Assembly (NCBI RefSeq): GCF_963665675.1
Contig: NZ_OY762426.1
Location: 2,790,001 to 2,854,000 of the forward strand
DNA from: an uncultured Methanolobus sp.
GTDB lineage: Archaea > Halobacteriota > Methanosarcinia > Methanosarcinales > Methanosarcinaceae
DNA length: 64,000 bases
Reading direction: 5' to 3'
In this document: positions 1 through 8,067 of the stretch, one piece after another
How positions within the stretch are numbered: the stretch's first letter is position 1
Layout: every line of letters starts with the position of its first letter
The notes under the pieces: generated by a model
What the model was told of the DNA's origin: nothing
The model's database searches: none
What the model saw: the letters and a program-made list of their open reading frames with translations, nothing else
Program-made: the position numbers and the translations under genes

Positions 1-449
1 CAGCTGGATTTCCCCCTACAGCTGCTTTTTTGAGTCACACTGCATAATATGAACGCATGCGTTGAAGCAGATTATCATTGCTTTTTCATTTATTGATTTA
101 TGGGATATGTTTCACCTTTTATGACTATGGTCGATTTCCCGACCAGTTAACCATTTATCACGTGTGATATCTGAAAGTATATAAACATGCGATTTGCAAT
201 TACAGTTGTTACCATTTTAGATTATAGACTGTATAAGATGATGAATGGTTTAAACAAAAAAAAAATTTTCAGCATCTTTGCATAAATGCTTACATATATT
301 ATCCAAAATCAAATATTTATAAACATTGAAGTAATTGTAGGTATGCGCAAAATGTCAGAAGAAATCATTGAATGAAGTAGTAAAAAGAAAAAGTGGCTTT
401 CAATGATTATTTCTTTCTTCAGGACAGGTTTGCGAGAGAGGTTAAATAA
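1..449 (+). other. non-coding region and 5' leader of the first gene
   Basis: No credible gene is seen here. A TATA-like TTTATAAA lies at 316-323, which puts the transcript start near 347 and gives a leader of about 100 nt. The leader can form a stem between AATCATTG (363-370) and CAATGATT (401-408). A small inverted repeat, TGGTCG/CGACCA, lies near 128-145. The functions of both repeats are unknown. Confidence 0.45.
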
Positions 450-1643
450 ATGAAAACAGAAACAATCGTAAGTATATTTGTAGTTGCACTTCTCAGTGCA
501 ATGATGGTTGGTACTGCCGCAGCAGAGCCAACCGCAATATTTGACGGAAGTATTGGGTTATATGACGGAACATTTACTTTTGTGCCAGGTAACGATCCTT
601 CAGCCAACTACAGTGTTGACATGATGACAGCCATGGGCGCACTTGATGCAGCTTCAAATGGCCTGGGTGGCGGGTTTGAATATAATGCAACTGATACATA
701 TTACCCACTATATGGCTCTTTCGTGCTTGAAAGCATTAATGATATAGAAAATGAGTGGGATACACAAACCAACTCAGGAACATCATGGTTCATTTATGTG
801 AATGATGAGCTGACAAACTTGGGTATTCCCCAGAATGAGATCGAGATTGGAGACCAGGTAACTTACCTTTACGCCCCATATGAATACACACCATCATATG
901 AACTGATTATCGACACTGAAAATGCAACCCACATTGTCAACATAATTGTAGAAGAGTCTGTAGCACTCTATAATGGAAAAATTGGATTAGAAGACGGTAC
1001 ATTCACTTTTGTGCCCTGTAACAATGCTTCAGCTAGTTACAATGTTAACACAATGACAGCTATGGGTGCCCTTGACGCAGCTGCAGAAGAAGAAGGCTTT
1101 GCCTATTGTGCATCTGATCTATATTACCCGCTATATGGCTCTTTCCTCCTTGAAAGTATTGAAGGAGTTGAAAATCAGTGGGATACAGTTACCAATTCAG
1201 GAACATCATGGTTCATTTACGTGAATGATGAGCTGACAAACTTGGGTATTCCCCAGAATGATATTGAAGTTGGCGACAAGGTAACATACATTTACGCTCC
1301 ATATGAATACACGCCATCATGGGAATTGATTGTGGACACTGAAAATACAACATACCTTCTTAATATGGATGTCAGATCAGCAGACCCTGAAGTAAATATC
1401 GAAGATATGCAGGACTATGTTGATGGCACAAGTGCTCCTGATTGTGCAAAGTTAATTCTTGACACAAGACTTGACGGTGTAATCCGTTCCCTGGACCGTG
1501 GCCATGACAGAGTAGCTGTCATTAAGCTCAGGAGTTTCAAGAGAGCTGTCGACAGACATGAGGACTGGGGCAACCTTACCTCTGAAGAAGCTGACTACCT
1601 GAAGTCAGAAGCTGATTTCGTCATTGAACAGATACTGGATTGA
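450..1643 (+). CDS. secreted protein with two DUF4430-like domains and a C-terminal helical domain
   Basis: The 397-residue product has a signal peptide (about residues 1-25, ending TAAAEP). Two tandem copies of a domain of about 145 residues follow (roughly 28-170 and 172-315). Both contain GTSWFIYVNDELTNLG and a GD.VTY.YAPYEYTP strand, which is typical of DUF4430/beta-grasp ligand-binding modules. The last 75 residues (about 322-397) form a charged helical region with a LDRGHDR...LTSEEADYL pattern resembling the FIMAH domain. No transmembrane anchor is present. The ATG is preceded by GAGAGAGGT at good spacing. It is probably an exported, cell-wall-associated ligand-binding protein; the ligand cannot be told. 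DUF4430 assignment is by pattern only. Confidence 0.8.
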   Translation: MKTETIVSIFVVALLSAMMVGTAAAEPTAIFDGSIGLYDGTFTFVPGNDPSANYSVDMMTAMGALDAASNGLGGGFEYNATDTYYPLYGSFVLESINDIENEWDTQTNSGTSWFIYVNDELTNLGIPQNEIEIGDQVTYLYAPYEYTPSYELIIDTENATHIVNIIVEESVALYNGKIGLEDGTFTFVPCNNASASYNVNTMTAMGALDAAAEEEGFAYCASDLYYPLYGSFLLESIEGVENQWDTVTNSGTSWFIYVNDELTNLGIPQNDIEVGDKVTYIYAPYEYTPSWELIVDTENTTYLLNMDVRSADPEVNIEDMQDYVDGTSAPDCAKLILDTRLDGVIRSLDRGHDRVAVIKLRSFKRAVDRHEDWGNLTSEEADYLKSEADFVIEQILD

Positions 1644-1672
1644 GAAGGATAAATATCCTTCTTTTTTTTTTT
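1644..1672 (+). terminator. intrinsic terminator of the first gene
   Basis: A perfect hairpin GAAGGAT-AAAT-ATCCTTC directly follows the stop codon and is followed by a run of eleven T. Confidence 0.85.
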
Positions 1673-2117
1673 GGTAAACAAAAAGGACACTTGTTTTATT
1701 GCCCACGCTGCCTGAATAAGCAGTGTAATGGCAGTGCTTCATTGGTTTTGTCAAGATTTCAGTGACGTTACATAGACGCAATGATGATGACTGAACATGT
1801 AGTCACCAGCATATCGTCTTTAACAGATTGTGTTCCGGATTTCTGAATACAACAAAAAAATCCATGATGATTTTTCAACCTTTAGTGACTTTACCAGCTT
1901 GGAAAACACCATTATTGTCTAACTGTGAAAATCCTCTGACTGCAAGTAATTTTGTAAGTCATGGAAAATTCGATATGTTACCCTGAATAACGGGTATTTC
2001 GTAGAAATATGAAGGATTGGATATCATTTAAATAGGTTTTCTACGAGCCGTTTTTTGGTTATATGAGGTAGCATAAATGAGCACAGATGTTAAGCTTTTA
2101 CAAGGAAATGATAATCT
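1673..2117. other. non-coding stretch
   Basis: No gene is seen. Near 1993-2047 there is a short inverted repeat, CGTAGAAA ... TTTCTACG, ending in a GAGCC that resembles the end of the MITE just downstream. It may be a relic end of that family (weak). Confidence 0.35.
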
Positions 2118-2515
2118 GGCTCTGTAGAATTCCTATTGATAGGGGTGATACAGGCATTGTTCTTTTTCATTTCCACAAAACAACCTTCAGCTAAAAGTAC
2201 AGTAAACATCCACCGAAGGCGGCACATTCCTATGCTGCTACAGGAGATTATTGCTTTTATGCTGATAATTCTACAGAAGGCCTCAAAGAAAGTATTCCAG
2301 GGTTATGCAAACTGTTTTTCTTCTTCTGGGAAAACGCCGGCTTCGCCGGGTCTGGATAATTCAAGTTATTCATACCTACGATAGATCAGTTTACAAAGTA
2401 ATAACAAGCAACTATTAATGTACAGAAGATAGTTCCATCCATTACAGTGTTTTAGACTGTTGACCTGAAAAAATCGGCCTGCTTACCTTAAAGTTTTAAT
2501 AACCTCTACAAAGCC
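2118..2515 (+). mobile_element. MITE family 1, copy A
   Basis: A non-coding element of about 398 bp begins GGCTCTGTAGAATTCCT and ends CTCTACAAAGCC, an imperfect inverted pair. Inside are the family's two GC-rich hairpin blocks, here CCACCGAAGGCGG (about 2209-2221) and GCCGGCTTCGCCGG (about 2337-2350). This copy is about 50 bp longer than the others because of extra sequence before the right end. I see no clear target duplication. It carries no transposase, so it would have to be moved in trans. Confidence 0.75.
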
Positions 2516-2654
2516 GAGAAAATAAAATCGAAAGTCGGTATTCTGATACCTTTATAGAGATGAAAGGACCATGCATGTATAGAAGGCTTCAATATTTCAT
2601 GGCCCATATTGAAAAAGAAATGACAGCAAAACTGTAGTACTACTGCCATCCAGT

Positions 2655-4514
2655 TCAATTAGTCTCCAGCCAGTTGTGTATAAGCTCCTGCAGGCGGTCG
2701 GTAGATATGGATGAACCGGTAACTGGTGCCGGCTCATCGTTAAGCCAGATATGAATTGCCTCCTGCAGCTCATCGGTGGTCATAACCTCGCCCCTGTCGG
2801 AAATCGGATCGTCCCAGTAATTCCATTCGGCCAGTCCGAAGACATAACCATGGTCATTGCCGTAGAACAGGCGACCGTCTTTAATGGAAACACCATGAAG
2901 AGTATATTCATTTGTTTCTTCAGGTGGCTCATATGTCCACCTGACATCCGGTTCCGTATTACCATCGAAATCCCTTAGACAATAGACAGTTGCATTTTTC
3001 ATATTACTTGTAAAGTAAATATATATCTCCCCGTCTCCGTCATCATATGCGGTGGATATTGCCGGAGAAGCCTGAACCCCGCCGTTTGGTGTATAATTCC
3101 ATATTTCAGACAGATCGGAAGAATCCAGGCAATAAAAAGTCCCCGGGGGGTCAAATTTACCGGTTCCTACATAAACCCTGCCATTATAAACTGCAGGTGT
3201 ACTGGTGCCTGACTCAAGTCTTATCTTATGCACGTCAGAAGTATCAAAAGATCCTCTTTCTTTCAGGATTAGGGATATACAGTATCCTGATTCTGTAAAA
3301 GTATACAGGCGTCTGGTTTCCGGCTCGAACGTGATTGAACAACGTATATCCTCACGTAAGCCGCCAGGGATGTCAAAAACTTCCTTAATGTCGATTTCAT
3401 CTATCACTTCGCCTGAATATTTATTTACGGATGTGATGTTACCATTGTCCCCTGCGTACACAAGACAGTTACCAACGATAGCCGCACCTGCCCAGTAATA
3501 TCCTTCCTCCTCACCACTTGGAAGGGACCAGCGTTCAGTACCGTCTTCGTTGTAACAGTAGTACTTGCGACTGGCTTCCCCTACCCCGTACCACTCACCA
3601 AAATAGATCATTCCATTGTCATAGGTGAGCGGGGTGTTTATCTGGACTGAATCAATATTCCCGGTACTGATGGTTACATTCCATAGCTCCTCACCCGTGA
3701 GTGCATCATACGAGTAGAGCTGGCTAAAAGCACCTACGAACAGCTTGCCGTTGCCGTATGCACAGGTTCCCAGGGGTGATGTGATACCTTTTCCTTTTAC
3801 TATTTCACTTGTCCAGTTGATTTCCCCCGTGTTCCTGTCAAGGGCAAAGACTTCCCCCAGAGCGACTGCGTAAGCCAGATCCCCTACGACCAGAACTTCG
3901 GAATCAATTCCATAGGCACCAGGTATACCATAGGTGTAGGTTACCCAGGATTCCAAATCATCTGGTTTTTGCACGGGAGCCCTGTCAGTTGTTATACCAC
4001 TGTTATAATAATCTTTCTGGAAGCAGGACCAGTCAGTGGATGTGAATTTCGGTTCAGCCAGCACTTTGACATCCGTGTCCCCTGAAACGTCGTACATATA
4101 ATCAACTATCGGAAATGCGTCCTCACTGGCGGCTATCGAACCCGATATGAGATAATCGCCACCTCCTTCATCGGCAGGGACTGTTACATTGTATATTATG
4201 GTTTTTGTTTCCCCTGAATATATATAGTCAAGCCCGGCAAGCCATGAAATCAAATTTGAATTAAAACTCCAGCCACCGTTTTGCACCGTCTCGACAACCC
4301 AGCCGCTTGGAACATCTTCATCAAGAGCACCAGCGATCATATCTTCGTCACCGCATGTAATAACAACCGTGACCTGAAATGTCTCCCCGGGTTCTACCGA
4401 AGAGTTATCTATCGTCCTGACAGCAGTGATTGTATCAGCCTGCACTGCCGATGCCAGCATTATACAGGATAATAGCATAAATCCAAATAATATACATAAT
4501 TTTCTGAGTCTCAT
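2655..4514 (-). CDS. secreted PQQ-type beta-propeller protein with N-terminal Ig-like domain and C-terminal two-repeat module
   Basis: The 619-residue product has a signal peptide (1-26, ending ASAVQA). An Ig-like/DUF11-type domain follows (about 27-150: SSVEPGETFQVTV, VPSGWVVETV, SGETKTIIYNV). Next is a PQQ-type propeller (about 165-555) of blades such as VYVGTGKFDPPGTFYCLDSSD. The C-terminal module has two copies of a TTDELQEAIHIWL / STDRLQELIHNWL motif. No membrane anchor follows. GGTGG precedes the ATG. A minus-strand TATA box lies at about 4582-4593. It is probably an extracellular scaffold or binding protein. PQQ cofactor binding is not implied by the fold. It is paralogous to the genes at 10638 and 16079. 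Confidence 0.85.
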   Translation of the reverse strand: MRLRKLCILFGFMLLSCIMLASAVQADTITAVRTIDNSSVEPGETFQVTVVITCGDEDMIAGALDEDVPSGWVVETVQNGGWSFNSNLISWLAGLDYIYSGETKTIIYNVTVPADEGGGDYLISGSIAASEDAFPIVDYMYDVSGDTDVKVLAEPKFTSTDWSCFQKDYYNSGITTDRAPVQKPDDLESWVTYTYGIPGAYGIDSEVLVVGDLAYAVALGEVFALDRNTGEINWTSEIVKGKGITSPLGTCAYGNGKLFVGAFSQLYSYDALTGEELWNVTISTGNIDSVQINTPLTYDNGMIYFGEWYGVGEASRKYYCYNEDGTERWSLPSGEEEGYYWAGAAIVGNCLVYAGDNGNITSVNKYSGEVIDEIDIKEVFDIPGGLREDIRCSITFEPETRRLYTFTESGYCISLILKERGSFDTSDVHKIRLESGTSTPAVYNGRVYVGTGKFDPPGTFYCLDSSDLSEIWNYTPNGGVQASPAISTAYDDGDGEIYIYFTSNMKNATVYCLRDFDGNTEPDVRWTYEPPEETNEYTLHGVSIKDGRLFYGNDHGYVFGLAEWNYWDDPISDRGEVMTTDELQEAIHIWLNDEPAPVTGSSISTDRLQELIHNWLETN

Positions 4515-4709
4515 AAGGTACCACCAATTTTTATCATTTTAAGAAATCAGGTGCGTTTTCAACTGACAGTTGTTTTTTTTCTTATATATAAACATTTAAA
4601 TCTGCCTTAAACATGTATGCAAAAAAGATAACAATTGTGTAAAAAACGAATCTTCCATTTGTTCAATACCTTATCAAAATTCGTAGAAAAAAAGAAAAAT
4701 AAACACCCG

Positions 4710-5036
4710 TTACCGGGCATCTACCTCTTCGCTCCATGAGACATTGCCTGTGTTTATATCAAGAGCTGTCAGATAGCTGCTGGTCTCATTGACACAGTTG
4801 ACAAAAACCTTATCCTCGGCTATCACCGGTGATGAAGAAGCAATAGCCAAAATCGCCGGACTGTTCCATCGAATATTATTATTGTCCGGTGCATCAGACG
4901 ATGTGTTTCCTGAGCACTCCACATCCTTGTGGAACTGGTGTCAGGTACCGGCTGTGCTTTCCTCCGCCACGGCCGGTAAAATCAGTATAATCAAACTCAA
5001 AAAGAAAAACAAAATAGTCATTTTTTTAATCGTCAT
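4710..5036 (-). pseudogene. 5' remnant of a PQQ beta-propeller gene
   Basis: From ATG at 5034-5036 the reading frame gives MTIKKMTILFFFLSLI..., closely matching the N-terminus of the intact gene at 10638-13925. A TGA then replaces the Trp codon of TWHQFHKD. After the stop the match continues (SSPVIAEDKVFVNCVN, SYLTALDI) to SWSEEV, about residue 105. There the frame runs into the terminator of another gene and stops (VDAR). The fragment has therefore lost about 90% of the gene and also carries a nonsense mutation. It keeps an SD-like GGAG upstream. Confidence 0.85.
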
Positions 5037-5141
5037 AATCTCCAATAACTTAAATCACAGACATTCTCAATCAGCCACAATTTATTGGAATGAACCTGTC
5101 TTCTGACCTGGATGGCCCGGTATATAAAAACAATATTTTTG

Positions 5142-5493
5142 GGCTTTGTAGAAATCCTGCCAATCAAACTTTAAAGTAAGCAGGTTGGTTTGTCAGATTG
5201 ATATAATCCATCGTCTTTCATGAATTACTTTAGCAAACCGAAGGGTCCGGCGAAGCCGGCGCTCTTCCCCATAACTAAAAAAGATTAGCTTAACGCCATG
5301 GTATATTTTTTGCAGGAGTTTTCTAGCACTCCCTGCATAAATTATTAATCAGTGTGAATAATATTCAGTATAGCAACATCGGAATGTGCCGCCTTCGGCG
5401 GATGCTTACTTTGTTTTTACCTTGCAAATTGTTTTTTGGAACTAAAAAGAGCAAAGTTCATGTCACTAATATAAACAGGATTTCTACAAAGCC
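5142..5493 (-). mobile_element. MITE family 1, copy B with perfect 8-bp target duplication
   Basis: The element runs from GGCTTTGTAGAAATCCTG to CAGGATTTCTACAAAGCC, 18-bp perfect inverted ends. It is flanked on both sides by TATTTTTG (5134-5141 and 5494-5501). The internal hairpins lie at about 5248-5260 (CCGGCGAAGCCGG) and 5389-5401 (CCGCCTTCGGCGG). It sits in reversed orientation relative to copies A, C and D, between the TATA region (about 5118-5128) and the upstream palindrome of the pseudogene promoter. Confidence 0.92.
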
Positions 5494-5498
5494 TATTT

Positions 5499-5517
5499 TT
5501 GATAACAATGTTATCAA
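5499..5517. promoter_or_regulatory. 19-bp palindrome upstream of the PQQ pseudogene
   Basis: The perfect palindrome TTGATAACAATGTTATCAA corresponds to TTGGTAACATATGTTATCAA at 14031-14050 in the intact copy. It is probably a regulator-binding site, now about 370 bp further from its TATA box because of the MITE. Confidence 0.55.
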
Positions 5518-5599
5518 CCGGGATTGCAAAATAAATTCCAGATAAAACAGACACTGTTGATCTGATTTATTTATAAAACAGTGAAAAAATGATACAAAA

Positions 5600-5629
5600 T
5601 AAAAAAAGGAAATCTTAAGAAGATTTCCT
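5600..5629 (-). terminator. terminator of the PQQ gene at 5654
   Basis: On the minus strand a 10-bp perfect stem, AGGAAATCTT/AAGATTTCCT with a 3-nt loop, is followed by TTTTTTT. Confidence 0.85.
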
Positions 5630-5653
5630 AAAAATACATTTACTCAGTCAGAC

Positions 5654-6934
5654 CTACTTGAAGCAACCGAGATATTTAGCATCGTTACCGAAAACGATGT
5701 ACCCGTCTACGATGGCTACGCCCTGAAATGTATATCCCAGAGGGCCAAAGGTACCAGTAACAGCCACATACTCGCCGTATTCATCGAAACTGACGCATGA
5801 CGAAGGTGCAGTTGGCCCATTTACAGTCACGTATACATAATCATTCCCATTAGGAGCATCATAGACAACAGGGGATCCTTTTATACCTCCCCAAGAATTA
5901 GTAAGGTCGTAAGAATCAGCCAGATACAGTCTTGCTTTTTCGCAACAACTAATAGTAGCATCATCATCTACTACATATACAAAATCGCCTGCAACGGTTG
6001 GTGTGGTTGTCATTCTGGTACCGACGTTAACTTCGTCTGCATTAGAGAATGAACCGTTGGATGTATCGAAATCGTATTTTAACAGATAACCACCTGTAGT
6101 GGTTAAAAAGATGCACTCACTGTCTTCGTCGTAAGTGATACCACTACGTATCTGGCCACGTCCTGCATTGACGGAGTCAATAACTGTTCCATCACCATCT
6201 TTCTCGAAGGAACGGACAAATCCATCATAACATCCAATGACTACATAGTCCCCGATAATAGCAGGTGTTGCCGTGAAGAAACCAGCGTTAGAATTATGGT
6301 AGTTCCATTCAACTAAACCGGTACTGGCATTAAGGCATGTTAAATCACCCGCATCAGTAGTATTAGAACCAGAAACGTAGCTCGATACGTAAACCTTAGC
6401 ATCGGCATATTTGATACCGCTGTTGAACTGGTGGTTGGCAGGGAAGTCAGACGCGTTGGTGTTAGACCATATTGTTTCACCAGTTACTCCATCAATTGCA
6501 TGTACACCTGTAGACGTACTGGAGTTACCGTTTGACAGGGCTACGAACAGACGATCATTAACAGTATCGTATGCTGCCGTGCTAAATTCAATGGCACCGC
6601 CGCCTACCTCAGTGTTAATCCATACAGGCTCACTATTATTCACAGCACCTGTCAGGTTGTATGCATAAACATATCCGTTACAATATATATCATAAACAGT
6701 ACCATTAGCTATTATAGGTGCGCTTTCCCATCCAAACCAGCCACCTCCCCCAATAGTATCATTCCATACCGGGTTGATTGTGGCTGTAGTCGTGTCAGGA
6801 GCAGTACCATCCACTACAGCATTATTGTAGTTGTTCTTCTGGAATGATGTCCAGTCAGAAGCACATGCCGCTGAAGACATACCCAGAATAAGTCCTATGC
6901 TTAATAAAAGCATGGAAACAGTTCTCTTTGTCAT
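5654..6934 (-). CDS. secreted PQQ-type beta-propeller protein (426 aa)
   Basis: The product has a signal peptide (1-25, ending AACASDW) followed by a full propeller (about 26-426) with blades such as GSPVVYDAPNGNDYVYVTV, FVYVVDDDATISC and YIVFGNDAKYLGCF. It has no C-terminal module, sortase signal or anchor. It is a close paralogue of the gene at 14179. The difference at CCEKARLYLADSYD versus CYEKDLTPTSSID lies in one blade loop. It is part of the left copy of the tandem duplication and has its own terminator. It is probably soluble or loosely bound outside the membrane; the ligand is unknown. Confidence 0.85.
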   Translation of the reverse strand: MTKRTVSMLLLSIGLILGMSSAACASDWTSFQKNNYNNAVVDGTAPDTTTATINPVWNDTIGGGGWFGWESAPIIANGTVYDIYCNGYVYAYNLTGAVNNSEPVWINTEVGGGAIEFSTAAYDTVNDRLFVALSNGNSSTSTGVHAIDGVTGETIWSNTNASDFPANHQFNSGIKYADAKVYVSSYVSGSNTTDAGDLTCLNASTGLVEWNYHNSNAGFFTATPAIIGDYVVIGCYDGFVRSFEKDGDGTVIDSVNAGRGQIRSGITYDEDSECIFLTTTGGYLLKYDFDTSNGSFSNADEVNVGTRMTTTPTVAGDFVYVVDDDATISCCEKARLYLADSYDLTNSWGGIKGSPVVYDAPNGNDYVYVTVNGPTAPSSCVSFDEYGEYVAVTGTFGPLGYTFQGVAIVDGYIVFGNDAKYLGCFK

Positions 6935-7499
6935 ATTTTAATACCTCTCTCAGGTTATGTTCTTGTTTTACAGTAAATAGGAAATGAAACCCATTTGTCT
7001 GAAATTATTGGTCTCCCGGACTAACCCACTATTCAGGAGCCAAATAGATTATTAACCAACAAACTATATAAGGTACTTAAAAATAATAATATTTATTAGC
7101 TAAACAAATAAAGATGGATGGCTTTGAAAAATCAATCACATTATTGGCAATAATTTCTACCACAACGCAAATTGCCTGATTTCTTTTGTTTTTTAAATAG
7201 TAGTCCACATTTCATCAACTTCAAATTGTCCAACCTGATTTCGTTCAGGAGGAGATCATTGATTTATTCTGCATGAATAGCTAAATAATCAAATAAATGG
7301 CAAATAGTATCGTGATGTTGCTTAGTAATCCTTTCAACGATACAACATTATTCTTTTCGCATAGAAGTTTACATATAAGGATTATTTATTCTTTAGGAAG
7401 ATGCTTGTGATACAGAGGGATGTTTGCTGTTTCAACAAACCATGACTTACAGTGCTTACTTTTCTAAGATTCGTAAGGCACCACCTGTTTTTGTTTTTC
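6935..7499. other. promoter region of the 5654-6934 gene, otherwise empty
   Basis: The stretch next to the gene (to about 7190) is homologous to the same region upstream of 15465, including ACCTCTCTC near the start codon and an A/T-rich TATA zone around 7060-7080. From 7190 to 7499 I see no gene or structured element before MITE copy C. Confidence 0.4.
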
Positions 7500-7848
7500 G
7501 GCTCTGTAGAAATCCTGCTTATAAAAACGACACAAACATTCCTCATTTCCGCAAAAAGGACCTTCAAGCTAAAAACAAAGTAACCTCCGCCGAAGACGAC
7601 ACATTCCTATCTGTCATACAGAAGATTATTACAAAGATTATTGCATTTATACTGGGAATTCTATGGAAGGGTTATTATGAAAGTACAGGATATTTTCAGG
7701 TTATTTAATATTGCCTTGCGGGAAAACGCCGGCTTCGCCGTACCCTTCGGGATCAATCAAGCTATTCATGGCCCACGATGGATCATGTTGTCCTGACAAA
7801 ACCGGTCTGCTTTCCTTAAAGTTTTAATGACAGGATTTCTACAGAGCC
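7500..7848 (+). mobile_element. MITE family 1, copy C
   Basis: A 349-bp element with perfect 18-bp inverted ends, GGCTCTGTAGAAATCCTG and its complement, and hairpin blocks near 7589-7600 and 7727-7739. The flanks TTGTTTTTC and ATTTTTTTC are similar but not identical, so the target duplication is doubtful. It lies exactly between the two copies of the tandem duplication. Confidence 0.9.
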
Positions 7849-8007
7849 ATTTTTTTCAGGAAATTAAAAAATCAGATGCATTTTCATGACACTGTTTTTC
7901 TCCTTTATATAATCATTTGAATCTGCCTTAAACATGTATGCAAAAAAGATAACAATTGTGTAAAAAACGAATCTTCCATTTGTTCAATACCTTATCAAAA
8001 TTCGTAG

Positions 8008-8045
8008 AAAAAAAGAAAAATAAACACCCGTTACCGGGCATTTAT
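8008..8045 (-). terminator. terminator of the gene at 8068
   Basis: The minus strand reads AATGCCCG-GTAA-CGGGTGTT followed by a T-rich tract (TTATTTTTCTTTTTTT). The same sequence is present at 4693-4720, where it now ends the pseudogene. Confidence 0.75.
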
Positions 8046-8067
8046 TCAAAGTGTATTTTTATTGTTC

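Larger units (their letters stand above)
4542..7190. repeat. tandem duplication, left copy (internally deleted)
   Basis: This stretch matches about 7869-15715 in the same order and orientation: promoter-like segment, terminator, 5' part of a PQQ gene, its promoter, a PQQ-428-type gene and that gene's promoter. Positions 4595-4720 and 7922-8041 are almost identical. Relative to the right copy, about 8042-13610 is missing, with the join at about 4720 inside a short microhomology (ATnCCC). MITE copy B is inserted at 5142. Confidence 0.8.

Noticed and set aside
2136..2384. Open frame of 82 codons
   Set aside because: It lies inside MITE copy A, is not kept in the other copies, and has no protein features. 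The same holds for frames at 5354-5545 and 7424-7708.
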